In this document: piece after piece, positions 9,294 to 21,000 of the stretch
Numbering within the stretch: position 1 is the stretch's first letter
Layout of the letters: each line of letters opens with the position of its first letter
From: Kalaharituber pfeilii
Lineage: Eukaryota; Ascomycota; Pezizomycetes; Pezizales; Pezizaceae
Length of the DNA stretch: 64,000 nt
Reading direction: 5' to 3'
Assembly (NCBI GenBank): GCA_015179045.1
Contig: WHUZ01000086.1
Location: 186,001-250,000, forward strand
Notes under the pieces: model-generated
The model's database searches: none
The model's input: only the letters and a program-made list of their open reading frames with translations
What the model was told of the DNA's origin: nothing
Translations under genes and position numbers: made by a program

Positions 9294-12200
9294 TCAATTC
9301 CGGTCCGTTTTCGCTGTTGACGTCCACGGGAGCACGGGAACTCGATCTTCCCCATGATTAAGCAGTAACTGAGCTATCGCTTGGTGTCCATGCTCGACGG
9401 CCACCAAGAGTGGGGTTTTTCCAGCGTGATCGGGCAAGTTGATGCAAACTTCTTGTCTCTCAAGCAGCAACTGGACCGCCGTAAGCAAGCAATTTTCGGC
9501 TGCTAAGCGGAGCGCCGTACAGCCATTTTTATTCTGTATGTTAGAGTCCACACCGCGCTCCAATAGTAAACGAACTACACTTTCTCCGTAATGCCTTCGG
9601 CTCACAGCCTTGTGGAGTGCTGTTCCACCGCTTTCATCCTGTAAGTTGAGATCTACGCCCCGTTCGATCAGCAGGCGGACTATTGCCTCCTGGCCGTTCT
9701 CAGCTGCATAGTGGAGTGCTGTGCAGCCGTCCTGGTCTTGTATGTTTGCATCCACGCCTCTGTCTAGCAGTAAGCGGACAATAGCTTCACCTGAATACCG
9801 TCGAGCCGCATGATGAAGTGCTGTCGCGCCGCTGCCGTCCTGTAAGTTTGGATTCGCGTTCCGATCCAATAGTGTACGCAGTACGACAGCGCAGCCGTGT
9901 TCAGCTGCTAAGCGTAATGCTGTGCAACCACTTTCATTTTGTAAGTTGGGATCCACGCCTCGTTCGAGAAGCAAGCGGGCTACAGTGTCACGGCCATTCT
10001 GAGCCGCCTGGTGGAGTGCAGTTGATCGTTCGCAATCCTGGGCACGTGCACTGGGATCCAGACCTTGCTCGAGTAGCAGGCGGACTACCGATTCATGGCC
10101 ATTTTTAGCTGCCGCGTGGACCACAGTGTTTCCCTGCAAATCCCGTGCCCCAGCATCTGCACCCCGCTCGAGGAGGAACTTCACTGTAGGGGCACTACCC
10201 ATTTCCGCTGCGCAGAAGAGTGCTGTCTTTCCTTCCCGACCCGATATGCTGGCGTGCCCACCCCGCGCGAGCGGCAGACTGATTATATCGTCACGCCCAC
10301 TCTGGCTCGCTTCAGAAAGTGCTGTCGTTTCCTCCCAAGCCTGAATGTTAGGATCAACACCGTGCTTGAGCAGCAACTCCACTACAGTCGCGGCGCCGTT
10401 TTCGGCCGCGTAGTGAAGCGCTGTCTTTCCTTCCCGAGCCCGCATGTTTGGATCCACTCCCTGCTCGAGCAGCACCTCCACTACAGCAGCACAACCCTTT
10501 ATGGCTGCATTGATGAGTGCTTTCATTCTCACCGAATTCGGCAGGTTGAGCTCGACAGCTTTGTCGAGGAGTATGCGAACTACACCCTCATTGCCGCACC
10601 GGGCTGCACAGTAGAGTGCCGTTCTAACGTCGCCAGACTGCACTTTTTGGTGTACACCTCCCTCAAGCAGCAAGTTGACTACAGGTGTATTGCGGTTTTT
10701 AGCCGCTATGAGGAGTGCTGTACTGCCATCATTACTCCGTATGTTGAGATCTGCACCCCCCTTGAGCAGTGCGGAGACTACACTAACACACTTCCGAGCT
10801 TCCTGGTGTAGTGCTGTCTCACGGCCGGTATTCTGGTCCGCAGCTCGCTCAAGCGGCAATCTGACTTCCATAGCCTCCATTTCATAACGTTGAGCCGCCT
10901 GGTGGAGTGCGCTATCACTGGTGCTATTCCGTAGGTTCAGGTCTACACCTCGCTCAAGCAGCAATTGGACTATATCCTCGCATTGATAACACTGAGCCGC
11001 TTTGTGCAGTGCTGTCTTACCGCTACTATTCTGTACATTTGGGTCCACACCTTGCTCGAGCAGCAGTTGCACTATAGCCTCGCCATGAGAATTCTGAACT
11101 GCCTTGTGCAGTGCTGTATCACCGCTGCTATTCTGTACATTCAGGTCCACACCCTGCTCAAGCAGCAATCGGACTACAGCCTCGTTGTCAGAATTCTGAG
11201 CCCCTTTGTGGAGTGCTGTATCACCGCTGCTGTTCTGTACATTTGGGTCCACACCCCACTTAAGCAGTAATTGGACTACAGCCTCATTGTAAGAATTCTG
11301 AGCTGCTTTGTGAAGTGCTGTATCACCGCTGCTATTCTGTACGTTCGGGTCCACACCTCGCTCAAGCAGCAATTGGACTATAGCATCGCCGTGAGAATTC
11401 TTGGCCAACTTGTGAAGCACATCACTGCTTCTATTCTGTCTATTTGGGTTCGAATTCGTATACCGCTGCTGCAGCAAATTGACTATGGCCTTGCTGTGAT
11501 AAAGCTGGGCCGCCTTGTGGAGTGCTGTTTCGCCGCTGCTATCCTGTACGTTCGGGTCCACCCCTCGCTCGAGCAGCAATTGGACTATAGCTTTGCCTTG
11601 ATAAAGTTGAGCTGCCATGTGGAGTGCTGTCTCACCACTACCATTCTGTATGTTCAGATCCGCACCTCGCTCGAGCAGCAATAGAACTACAGCCTCGTTG
11701 TGAGATTTCTTAGCCGCCTTGTGCAGTGCTGTCTCACCGCTGCTATTCTGTACATTTGGGTCCGCACCTCGCTCGAGCAGCAATTGGACTATAGCCTGGC
11801 CTTGATAAAGATCAGTCGCCTCGTGGAGTGCGGTCTCGCCGCTGCTATTGCGTACATTTGGGTCCACACCTCGGTCGAGCAGCAAAGGCACTATAACCGC
11901 GCCATGGGAATTCTTAGCTGCATTGTGGAGTGCTGTATCACCGCTGCTATTCTGTACATTCGGGTCCGCACCTCGATCAAGCAGCAATGGGACTATAGCC
12001 TCGCCATGGGAATTCTTAGCTGCATTATGGAGTGCTGTATCACCGCTGTTATTCTGTACATTCGGGTCCGCGCCTCGATCAAGCAGCAATGAGACTATAG
12101 TCTCGCCATGGGAATTCTTAGCTGCATTGTGGAGTGCTGTATCACCGCTGTTATTCTGTACATTCGGGTCTGCACCTCCTTCAAACAGCAATCGAGCTAC

Positions 12201-15200
12201 AGCCTCGCCGTACCAATTCTGAGCTGCTTTGTGCAGTGCTGTCTCACCGCTGCGATTCTTTACATTTGGGCCCACACCTCGGTCGAGCAGCAATCGGACT
12301 GCCTCAACTTTATTAAGCTGAGCCACCGTGTGGAGTGCTGTCTCACCGCTGTTATCCTGTACATTCGGGTCCACACCTCGGTCAAGCAATAATTCGACTA
12401 CAGCCTCGTCGTGAGATTTCTTAGCCGCCTTGTGCAGTGCTGTCTCACTGCTGTTATTCTGTACATTCGGGTCCGCACCTCGTTCAAGCAGCAATCGAGC
12501 TACAGCCTCGCCGTACCAATTCTGAGCTGCTTTGTGGAGTGCTGTATTACCGCTAGCATTCTTTACATTTGGGTCCACACCTCGCTCGAGCATCAGTCTG
12601 ACTAGAGCTTCCCAACCATTTCTAGCTGCCGTGTGGAGTACAGTACGTCTCTTCGAATTTGGATCCATACCCCGATCGAGCAGCAATCGGACTACAGCCT
12701 CTTGACCGTGTTCAGCTGCTGTGTGGAGGGGAGCAAATCGATATGGAATTTGCCACTCATCGTAATAGTTACTCTGGACGTTAGATTCTCCACTTTTTTC
12801 GAGCAGTAGTCGGACTAAATCCTCATCACCCTTTCGAGCTGCTATAGAGAGGACTGGAATTCGATATTTCAGATACCTGCAGTGGCGAGAACGAACAGTA
12901 CAACCATGCATAAAATCTGCCTCTTTCTCCAGTAACAAGCGAACTACAGAGTCATGACCATATTCAACTGCTATACCGAGCGGAGTAAACTCACATCGGT
13001 AAGCGTTTATACGGTAATTCCCACAATGGACATCAGGTATTGCACCTTTTTCGAGCAGTAGTCGGACTAAATCCTCATGACCATTTTGAGCTGCAATGTA
13101 GAGGACTGTAACTTGTTCTTCGGTTACGCCCCATTTAGTATGACCACTGTTGGGGTCCGCACCTCTCTCCAGCAACAAATGAGCTACACCCTGATGGCCT
13201 CCCTCTACAGCATAACCTAAAGCAGAGACGCTACAGCTAGATGTCCCATTCAGGTCTGAATCTTGTAGTATCGTTCGGCAAATTCTCTCAAGGCCGAAGA
13301 CAGCGGTTGTGTGTAGTGGGAAGAGTTTACAACGGGGACGCCAGACCTTATCGACGTGGATTGTACAGGGGACTCCTTCGAGGGCAGCGGGACGACCAGG
13401 TTGCTGAAGCAGTTTAACGGCAAGAGCTTCCGTCTTTTCATCACACTGCTTTCTTGCATGGTGGCCCCATTTACGAGCTGCGTATTCGAGTAATGCATAT
13501 TGTTGTGCAAGCTTCCGATATCCTGTTGCGTCGGTGTCTGATAGGGCAGGAAAATTTAGATAAACCAGACAAGTTCTTGCGATCAGGTTATGGCCATTTG
13601 GAAAGTACTTCTCACGGTGCAGCTTGAAGAACTCTTGAAGTGTGTAATGCACGAGACGAACGGTCGATTTCCCAGCATCCACGGTCAGCAGTCCACAGCA
13701 ACAACGAAGTATTGTGCTTTTTGACGGAATGTTTTCAGGGTCAAGGTCTTCATCTTCAGTCCCATCATTAATTGATAATGCGTGTTGGAGCTCCCTGATA
13801 GTTAGTGGTTGCTCTGCGAGGTAGATCCACATGAGCGCGTTCATTCCTAATTCGTGTCCAGATTTCGATGCCTGCATTCTAGCTATCGTTCTCTCGTAGG
13901 CTGAGTGTAGACCAGGAGCTAAGCTGTATAGTGCCTTCCGTCTGTTGGATACTGTCAATTCTTGTAGAATCATCCGGGTATGTAAGGCTGCTGTGAGGAA
14001 CCTATATATGCGCTCAAGTTAGCCTTATTATACATCGAAAGGATGAGTAATATTGTGCAAATTGCAGCAGGGGAATACTACATACATTCCCTTAGCTTTC
14101 TTGGGAATTTCTTGCAAAATTTCTCCCCTAAGCTTGTCGCTCATAGCACCTTGATCGTCCTTATCAATGTGATATACAAGGTACTTGTATATATCATCCT
14201 GTTGTGCCGTGATTTTTAAGGTTTCCATTTCGGACCCGAGATGACAAATTACTTGCTCTCGAACATGCGGTCGGGAGGTGAAGAATAATCGGGCCGAAGC
14301 ATTTCTGCCCTGAGTTGCTTGGTTGACAGGATTGAAATTCAGTATGTCATGAACCTTTTTCAGAAAATCCGTTCGAATGTCATCGTTCAATTCGTCGAGT
14401 GCGTCGATCACGAGGAAGATAAAGTCTTTGTCACTCCCTTGACAAAGATCTTTTAATATATTCATTGCCGTGTCGAGGTCTAGGCTTTTTCTTGGATCTG
14501 GTTTCTCTTCAATAGACTCCGGTAATTTGATTTCTTTGAATCGAAAATGCAAAACCAACTGCTTGATGAAGGAGCCAATAATATGTATCAAACTCTGGTC
14601 TTTGTGCTCTTGGTAATCGCAGTACATATAGACGACTCGAGTACCGGGTTGGTTAAGGAAATGATCAATGACAGCCGAACTGTGAATTGTTAGTTATAAT
14701 ATCCTTTATACAGAATACCGCTATATTAGGGACACACGAAAGTTCGGAGGAGCCGAGGGAGATGCTGAGGTGGGTAAGTGACTAGGAGGCGTGACAAGAG
14801 GAAGAGGGTGGAAGGGTTATATATAAGATAAGTATGCATAGATAATAGCCTACATCCTTGTCATACCAAAAGGCCGGATACGAGTAATGAATTTCTTTTT
14901 TTTTAGAAAAACAAGTGTTGGAACAAGTACATACGTAATAAAGGTTTTCCCAGTACCTGGTTCGCCATAACAAGCTAAAATTTGTCTACTTTCTCCCTTC
15001 ATCCATGTCTTGAACGTATTATTTTGGAGCACCCAGTTCCCCGTATCCTTCACTCGAGTGGCCTGGATGGTCTCATGTCGCTTGCGTGGTTCAAGTGGAG
15101 AATACCAAGCCAACAACTTCGCAATGCTCTCATCTACTCAGGTAAGTATTAGCAGAGATACAGACCAAGTGATGTAACAAATACAGTATTATTACCATTC

Positions 15201-15875
15201 ATAAAGCTTTTAATTTCACTCTTGACTTCCCGCACTTCTGTAGCAACTTCATTTATTCGTGATTCAAGGATGCTTGAGATAGTATCTAGTGTTGCCCTTA
15301 GGTTGGCCATTTCCGTGGGTATATTCTTGAATAATGGCAGCAGAGAGTCCATTTTCTTCTTTTGCTCGGACAAGTCAGTCAGAACTTCTCCAGAGCTTTT
15401 CGAGAGCAGTTTACTATAAGGTATACTATGTCAGTATTCTTTCGTAAATATGTCGCTTGATATACTCATACCAGTTCTCAATAGTTAGTGAGAATGCGAA
15501 TACCTGGGTGCAGTTTCGCACTGTTGCAGCAACATCATTAAATTCGTGCCGATGAAATGGCCATCTCAATCGGTCTTTAAGATTTTTACCATAATGGAAC
15601 TTCACGAGTTTTGCATGAACATGTCTGATCTTGCCCTCGCAAAAGGTAACCACATTAGATAGTGCTGAAGTTGCATGAAAGTTGGTTTCGGCGGTTTCTA
15701 AAAGTCCAACTAACTGCTTGAGAACATCGCTGACAGCTGTAATCTCTGTGAGGAAGGTCTGTGCTTCTTCTGGAGCCTCTTTGACTTGGCCGATATATGC
15801 TGTAAGAATCTCTCCGATTTGGATTGTGAACCCTAGTAACCCTGCCACCCCGGTGGTGATCGTGAATGGGTCCAT
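9294..15875 (-). CDS. NLR-like STAND protein: fungal N-domain, NACHT, winged helix, about 39 ankyrin repeats (2040 aa)
   Basis: Model complement(join(9294..14001,14086..14679,14935..15133,15196..15413,15472..15875)). Every intron has GT/AG ends and all phases agree. Residues 1-135 are the fungal STAND N-terminal domain (start MDPFTITTGVAGLLG; the Met 27 bp upstream would add nine atypical residues). Residues 150-215 are helical. The NACHT domain has the P-loop GEPGTGKT (264-271), a Walker B region FLVIDALDEL (about 362-371) and the motif RLFFTSRPH. A winged-helix-like part follows (LMWIYLAEQPLTIRELQHAL). About 39 ankyrin repeats run to the end; repeats 8-23 are 34-residue units of the form TALHKAAQNSHGEAIVQLLL and are strongly alike. 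Fungal proteins of this design are sensors in heterokaryon incompatibility or immunity-like responses; the ligand is unknown. Intron 3 is long (255 bp) because it contains a LINE tail. Confidence 0.9.
11000..12620 (-). repeat. High-similarity 102-bp ankyrin-coding repeats in the NLR gene
   Basis: Sixteen or so consecutive units repeat with a 102-bp period. On the + strand each shows GTGGAGTGCTGTATCACCGC, then TTCTGTACATT and a CTCGAGCAGCAATTGGACTA-like run. Three neighbouring units around 11900-12150 are nearly identical. This pattern fits concerted evolution within the array. The numerous + strand ORFs here are shadows. Confidence 0.8.
14851..14910 (+). mobile_element. Decayed family A LINE tail inside NLR intron 3
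   Basis: The + strand reads CATCCTTGTCATACC, AAAAGGCCGGATACGAGTAATGA and then a T/A-rich remnant. This matches the A tail consensus CTCGCCATAGCCC...GGGCGGCATGCGAGTAATGAT with several changes. It accounts for the length of this 255-bp intron; the other introns of the gene are 58-84 bp. No clear duplication remains. Confidence 0.6.
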
Positions 15876-16139
15876 CGATAAGAAAATATCAGTGAATCGC
15901 AATGATAAAGCTGCAGATTCCGAAGTTGTTATGAAAGGCGAATGGTTTTTTCGTTATGTCAAAGTTTCAACGGCGAGTCGAATTCCGAGCAACGTTGCTT
16001 CACAGCAATGACTTACCCCTCGCCTCATGCACTGTACGCCTACACTTTCTAGATCAGGAAAAGTATCACCGTGTAAAGCAGGGGACTGTTCCACGTGCGC
16101 AAGGCATTCAAGTAGAAGCAAAGCGGCAGTAATTCCCTA
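15876..16139 (-). promoter_or_regulatory. Upstream region of the NLR gene
   Basis: This stretch separates the NLR start codon from the MITE at 16142. No clear TATA box or operator was recognised. The start codon context on the minus strand is TTATCGATGG. Confidence 0.3.
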
Positions 16140-16141
16140 TA

Positions 16142-16232
16142 CTAGCCAGTCTCAAAAAGTATTCGGACGCCTGACTAATATCGTGTATAATATGGCTTAG
16201 TCAGGTGTCCGAATACTTTTGAGACTGGCTAG
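16142..16232. mobile_element. 91-bp palindromic Tc1/mariner-like MITE
   Basis: It begins CTAGCCAGTCTCAAAAAGTA and ends TACTTTTGAGACTGGCTAG, with arms of about 37 bp and a short centre, flanked by TA at 16140-16141 and 16233-16234. A near-perfect palindrome with a TA duplication is the hallmark of foldback MITEs of the Tc1/mariner group. No transposase is present. Confidence 0.8.
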
Positions 16233-16234
16233 TA

Positions 16235-16699
16235 GTACAAAAAATAATAGAATACCCGATTTTCGCAATGAATTGTACCCAATTCGGTGCGAAGATTGGG
16301 TGCAAAGATTATATAATAAATTCTATAGTGCGAATGAATTATGTACTTTTTGGATATTGATTGAATATGATACAATAAATTGTGCCTCAATTGAGTATTT
16401 AAGGATTCAATTATGGCACAACTGTAACCCAATTCTAAAAATGTTATAATTTGATTTGGCGGTCATGGGTGTGTTAAAGTTGCAATACAGAATTACCAGT
16501 TTTGAAGAAAATCTGTTGTTTCTGAAGGTTTTGTCACGTATGTGAAAGTGCTATACATAACTTTATCTTAAGGTTAGTGGTAATTGTAGTTGCAGTGTTG
16601 GCTATGTAGGGGGAGATGGTGATAGTTCCTTGGCAGTAGGAGGTGTTGAGTGTTGATGTTACAACTCTTCTCACTAACAAATCTTGATGGTGAGGTATC
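16235..16699. other. Intergenic, no gene recognised
   Basis: AT-rich DNA with repeated CCCAATTC/TTGCGAATG-like words but no repeat unit or gene that can be defended. Confidence 0.4.
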
Positions 16700-16714
16700 T
16701 TATCCCCGTTGTGA

Positions 16715-17229
16715 TTTTTTTTTTTTTTTTTCTTTCATTAATCGCATGCCGCCCTATGGGCTATGGCGATATTTAAATACATAAAATAAGTGAAATATAT
16801 GCGTCACTCTCATCTACTCTCCCCGTGCCCATTCCAAGATCTCCCGTATGTTTACTCCCTTATCAATCTGTCTTATACCTTCCGCCACCCCGCATTTCCT
16901 AGCCCACGCCTTGCAGTCTTTCCGTACATGTTCCCAGTTTTCCGGGGCCTCCCCGCACCATCGGCATTCCGGTGATTCGGCCTTCCCTATGTGGTATCTC
17001 CATTCTTTCAGTCCTTTGTTTCCCAGGATCCCCGCCAGCGTCGAGAGATACTTCCTCCGGTCGGCGATTTGCAAGGGCCGGTAATTTAAGCCTGCCTGGT
17101 TTCTCTCCGTGGCTCGCAGTGCCTTATAGTCTTGTCTTAATCCTGCTTCTGTTACGGTCTCGTCTTCGTATTGTAGCGCTGTGCCGATTTTGGCCGCCCA
17201 GTCTGCCTCCGTGTTCCCTTTCACCCCCT
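16715..17229 (-). mobile_element. 5'-truncated LINE, family A
   Basis: A 15-bp duplication, TTATCCCCGTTGTGA, lies at 16700-16714 and 17230-17244. The minus strand carries the C-terminal part of ORF2: GVKGNTEADWAAKIGTALQY (end of RNase H), the conserved linker and PECRWCGEAPE, ending at a stop near 16814. A tail hairpin and poly(A) follow. The reading frame is still open, suggesting a relatively young copy. Confidence 0.9.
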
Positions 17230-17244
17230 TTATCCCCGTTGTGA

Positions 17245-18444
17245 ATAAATGAATTGGGTAAAACGTGGTGCAACCAGTGTGTAGGTAATTGGGCACAGAA
17301 CCACCTGCAAATAGTTTGCCCCATAAATACACAATAATTGATTACATAAAATTTATTTTCCTTTTGATAGATGCACAATTTCTTTGTACTATTGGGTAAT
17401 GCCTTCGCTCCGCGAAACTGTTTTGTGCAAGTCATGTCGTCACTAGTACTTCCTTAGCAGTGTCTATAGGTCTTCGGTACTGTAGTTAGAGGTTTGTCAA
17501 TTGTTGATGCCACGGGACCTGCGCCGGGCCCAGCTGCCATGCCAACGCACTGGTCGACTCCTGAGCATCCATTTCTGCCTCCCCTGGATTCCACCCTCCG
17601 CCAACCACAATCCGAGCAGGTTCTGACCTCAGCGACCGCACATACAGCGCACCGCAACACCTTACAAAGCGATGCTGGAATATAAACCCTAGCGCCACGC
17701 ACTTGATACATGTTATCGGATAGCTGAGTGAGCAACTGCTGGCCCCGTGCTTCTGCTGCTCGACTGTTGACCGTCGGCTTCAGTTTCCCGCGTATGCAGT
17801 GCCCCGCCTCGCATCTTTCTCATCAAGTGCTTCTGAATATGCCAACCGTCGCTCGCTGGAAGTCTTACACGTATCTTTCTTGTGCTCCAATCCCGTCGGC
17901 TTCTCCCATTGCCCATTCTCACAAACTGACCCGGCGCCGAAATTCCTCAATCAGCGCGACCAGCTACATCAAGACCTACTCCGTCGCCCTGGGACTCACA
18001 CTATATGTCCGGACATTGTATATGCGGTGTTATTTGCATTGGCGATATATATCAGCTCCCATCCCCCTCTAGCTTGTTGCACTGGTTGCGCTGGAGAAAG
18101 GAGTGGGGGCGCTCTCCCGCAGCAGTCCGCGGTGCTCTATGACCCACACGCCAAACCTGTTAGAGGAAGGACAAAGTCGATTGATTGAAATTCAATGGGG
18201 CGGCCTGACCGCTGGCTAATGGTGAGGCTCGAGCGACTGTTGGCCAAGGGCCCGGTGGCCACGGAAGCCGGAATGTCGCCACCAAGCCACAGAAAATTTT
18301 CCAAGCCACAGGAAAATTTCCCTGTCTAGGTAGGCAAAGGGCGGACAAGTCAAGTGAGGAACCTCCTCTATAAGAGGAAGGGGAAGAGAGGGCCCGCTGG
18401 CCTCTCCAAGCCGCGTGAATCGCAAAAGTCACCCGCCCACCAAC
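17245..18444. other. Unassigned, possibly decayed coding DNA
   Basis: Minus-strand frames around 17454-17735 contain a Cys-rich stretch (CAVCAVAEVRTCSDCGW) and further fragments up to about 17922, but with stops and frame changes. This may be an old transposase or gene remnant. No family could be named and no boundaries were found. Confidence 0.3.
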
Positions 18445-18455
18445 CCCGTAACCTC

Positions 18456-18872
18456 GACGATGGCTGGGGGAAGACAACAAAGACCTGAAGACGATTGTCG
18501 GGGTTCGCTGGCTGCGAAGGAAAGACTTACTGGTTGGGGAAGGAAAGAAGACGAGTTCGGTAGTGGTTTTTCTGGAGGACCAGCAGGACATTGACAAGGT
18601 TAGGCTCGGAGGTAGATGGCTGAGGGCGTGCCAGTACGAGGCCGAAAGGGGACGGAGGTGAGGCAGACGGCTGGCCGTTCTTTCCCCCCGCAATACAGAT
18701 GGACACAGCGGGAAATACATGTAGATAGAATAGGTCGGGGTTAGGATTGGGGCTTTTAGGCGGGAATGTTTCTGTCGTCGTGTTTTAACTTTTTCATTCT
18801 ATATAGCATAACATCGCCATAGCCCTTAGGGCGGCCTGCGATTAATGATATAAAAAAAAAAAAAAAAAAAAA
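18456..18872 (+). mobile_element. LINE derivative: ORF1 (gag-like) fragment joined to a family A 3' tail
   Basis: An 11-bp duplication, CCCGTAACCTC, flanks it at 18445-18455 and 18873-18883. The third frame encodes a LINE ORF1-like segment (RWLGEDNKDLKTIVGVRWLR, later GKKTSSVVVFLEDQQDIDKV) ending at a TGA near 18662. About 150 bp further on is the A-type tail hairpin plus poly(A). No reverse transcriptase or RNase H is present between ORF1 and the tail. The copies at 45401-45890 and 53952-54186 have the same arrangement. Confidence 0.82.
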
Positions 18873-19196
18873 CCCGTAACCTCAGCGACTCGTACCTCTG
18901 CGAGGGAGAGACTGGGGGGGTGCTTCGGCGTGCCATGCCAAGGCACAGGGGGTTGAAAACCCCTAAGCCGATTTCCGCAACCCTGGACGAATAAGTGTTT
19001 TTTCGAGAGCGTGAGGCTGCGCAAATGTTATTCGTTTTTTTCTCAATATGATAGATGTGCATAGAAGCTTTGTTTGTTTTCCTCGAGCCGTGAAACATTA
19101 GTCCTACGTAAGGAGGAAATTTGAGACCTATCTATAATTGAGATCTCGGGTACAAAGAGAATGTAGATGTTTCCAAATAATAAATGAAAAATGCAA

Positions 19197-19713
19197 TTTT
19201 TTTTTTTTTTTTTTATGTCATTGATCGCTTGCCGCTCTATGGGCTATGGCGATATTTAAGTACATAGAGTGAGAAAGGAGATAAGAATGATGCCTATAGT
19301 CCGTCCACACATGAAATGAGAAAGGAAAGAGTGATGCCTATGGCTCCGCCCATGCCAACAGATCTGAAAGGAAATAAGGAAAAAGTGTTGATGCCTATAG
19401 TCCCGTCCACGCCAGTAGCTCTGTTAGTGTGTCGCCGTCTCCCATCTTCGGGGGTTTCCGAAGGTCCGCCTCGCCTCCGGGCCACCTCCTTTTCCATACT
19501 CTGCTCTCCGATAGGATGTGGGCGGTGGTTTCCAGTCCTTCCCCGGCACTTCGGGCTGTCTTCGGTGCCGATCTTATGTTTCCAGTGTCTCAGGCCCTCG
19601 CCCCCCAGGATCCCTGCCAGTGTCGCGACCCTGTTTCCCAGTCGTTGTAGTGGTCCGTAGTCTAAGTCTAGCCAATTCCGTTCTGCGGCCCTGCGTTGTC
19701 TCATGCCTGCTTC
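19197..19713 (-). mobile_element. 5'-truncated LINE, family A
   Basis: A 12-bp duplication, TGAAAAATGCAA, lies at 19185-19196 and 19714-19725. The minus strand encodes the linker between RNase H and the Cys/His motif (SEAGMRQRRAAERNWLDLDY) and a decayed motif (DSPKCRG). The 3' untranslated part holds two partial repeats of GATGCCTATAGTCC, then tail hairpin and poly(A). Confidence 0.88.
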
Positions 19714-19725
19714 TGAAAAATGCAA

Positions 19726-20183
19726 GTCACATGACTTTTGAAGCATCTAGGAGTAAAGAACGTAGAAAGCGAAACATCCTGAATACATGACGTATAAAGA
19801 GAACTAGAAATAGACTATAGAAAGTGGTAGAACATTACCGAACGATATAGATGAAATAGAAGAAACAGAACGTTGTGGAAAGACTGGACGTTGCACTATA
19901 CCATTACAAAACCTCTCCACATCGTCCTACCACTAGAGAGCCAAGCTGAGAGGCCAGCTCAGCGTCTATGGAAACGCGCGGGAACTGACTTTGTTGTCCC
20001 GCCATCATGGAAGCAAGATGAAATTGTGATCTTTCCTTGCCCATGGAGGCTGGAAGAGACTGATGCTGAAGTTCCACCTGCAGCATTGCACCTTAACGTG
20101 GATAAACAATCGTGGCTCAATCAGCATCTAAGAAGTACATTGACGCGGGAAAGTGTTGTCCCCTTAGGCACGATGCCACTTCG
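19726..20183 (+). other. Possible LINE-derived ORF remnant beside the MULE
   Basis: A frame from 19873 (VVPPSWKQDEIVIF...) is open up to the MULE insertion. Its P-W-x-P-x pattern vaguely recalls the region between reverse transcriptase and RNase H of LINEs. With the empty site restored in thought, a stop follows at once, so no larger gene is implied. Assignment is uncertain. Confidence 0.25.
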
Positions 20184-20516
20184 GACAGTCAAGCGGGACC
20201 TCTCCGGGCAGGCCAGTCTGGCCTGCCCCGATGCAGGGGTATCGACAGGGGACTGTAGACTAGCCTGCCCGGTTGCAGAGGTATCTACTAGCCGAAAAAA
20301 TAAGTATCCGGACAGGGGATAAACGCATATTATGCATTATGCAGTAGTTGGCGTAAATTAGCATATTTTCGTATACTTAGCTGTGGATGTTTATGAGACC
20401 AGTCCAAATTTCGTAGATAGCGTCCTATTTTATTATATCAGAATTATCTGGACAGCTGACATAATGAATTTAGGACTTGCAATACCAACAGTCATATACC
20501 TACATATCAGAACAAG

Positions 20517-20583
20517 ACTTCGCCATAGCCCCTAGGGCGGCAAGCGAGTAATGATATAAAAAAAAAAATAAAAAAAAAAAAAG
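20517..20583 (+). mobile_element. Hairpin-only family A retroposon (67 bp) inside the MULE
   Basis: It starts ACTTCGCCATAGCCCC, goes through the hairpin to GAGTAATGATAT and ends in an interrupted poly(A). A 12-bp duplication, TATCAGAACAAG, flanks it at 20505-20516 and 20584-20595. It postdates the MULE insertion. Confidence 0.9.
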
Positions 20584-20714
20584 TATCAGAACAAGGAAAA
20601 TAGATATAAGCCCTCTACTAGGAATATAAAAATGGCACTGTAGGCAACCATGATAAGCATAGGTTCAGGCATTATAATGATCAAAACTTACTGTTCTAAT
20701 AGGGCCTAAGATTT

Positions 20715-21000
20715 CAAGACTGCTCTTCAGAGCTTTTTCTAGAAGCTTTTCCAAGGCTATTCCAAGAGCTGTTCTAAAGGCTGTTCCAGGGGCCATTGAA
20801 ATACTGCTCGAGAGGCTGTTCGAGCTCAAACGGCCTCCGAAACGGCTTTTGAAGTAGCCTCTGGAACAACCTCTAGAACGACACCTTCTTAAACAGCTAC
20901 TCGAACAGCTGCTTGTAGCATGTTAACAGCTACTCAAACAGCCTCCGGAACAGTCTCCACAAAAGCTTCCGGAAAAGCGTCTGGAACAGGCTACAGAAGA
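20715..21000. repeat. Degenerate short tandem/inverted repeats in the MULE interior
   Basis: Words of the type (A/G)AGCTGTTCTA, GGCTGTTC and their complements (GGAACAG, CGAACAGC) recur every 12-20 bp. The first half runs as CTGTTC-like and the second as GAACAG-like, giving an imperfect palindrome. Such arrays sometimes act as transposase-binding sites; that is not shown here. Confidence 0.6.

Noticed and set aside
9818..12605. Many + strand ORFs (60-238 codons) over the NLR ankyrin array
   Set aside because: Shadows of the minus-strand repeats; identical words recur each 102 bp and no start or domain context exists.
15873..15902. Upstream Met (MRFTDIFLS) as the NLR start
   Set aside because: The STAND N-domain typically starts MDP(F/L), matching the Met at 15875; the extra residues have no counterpart in the family pattern.
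17454..17922. Cys-rich frames as a possible transposase
   Set aside because: Too short, with stops, and no catalytic motif could be identified; left as unassigned.
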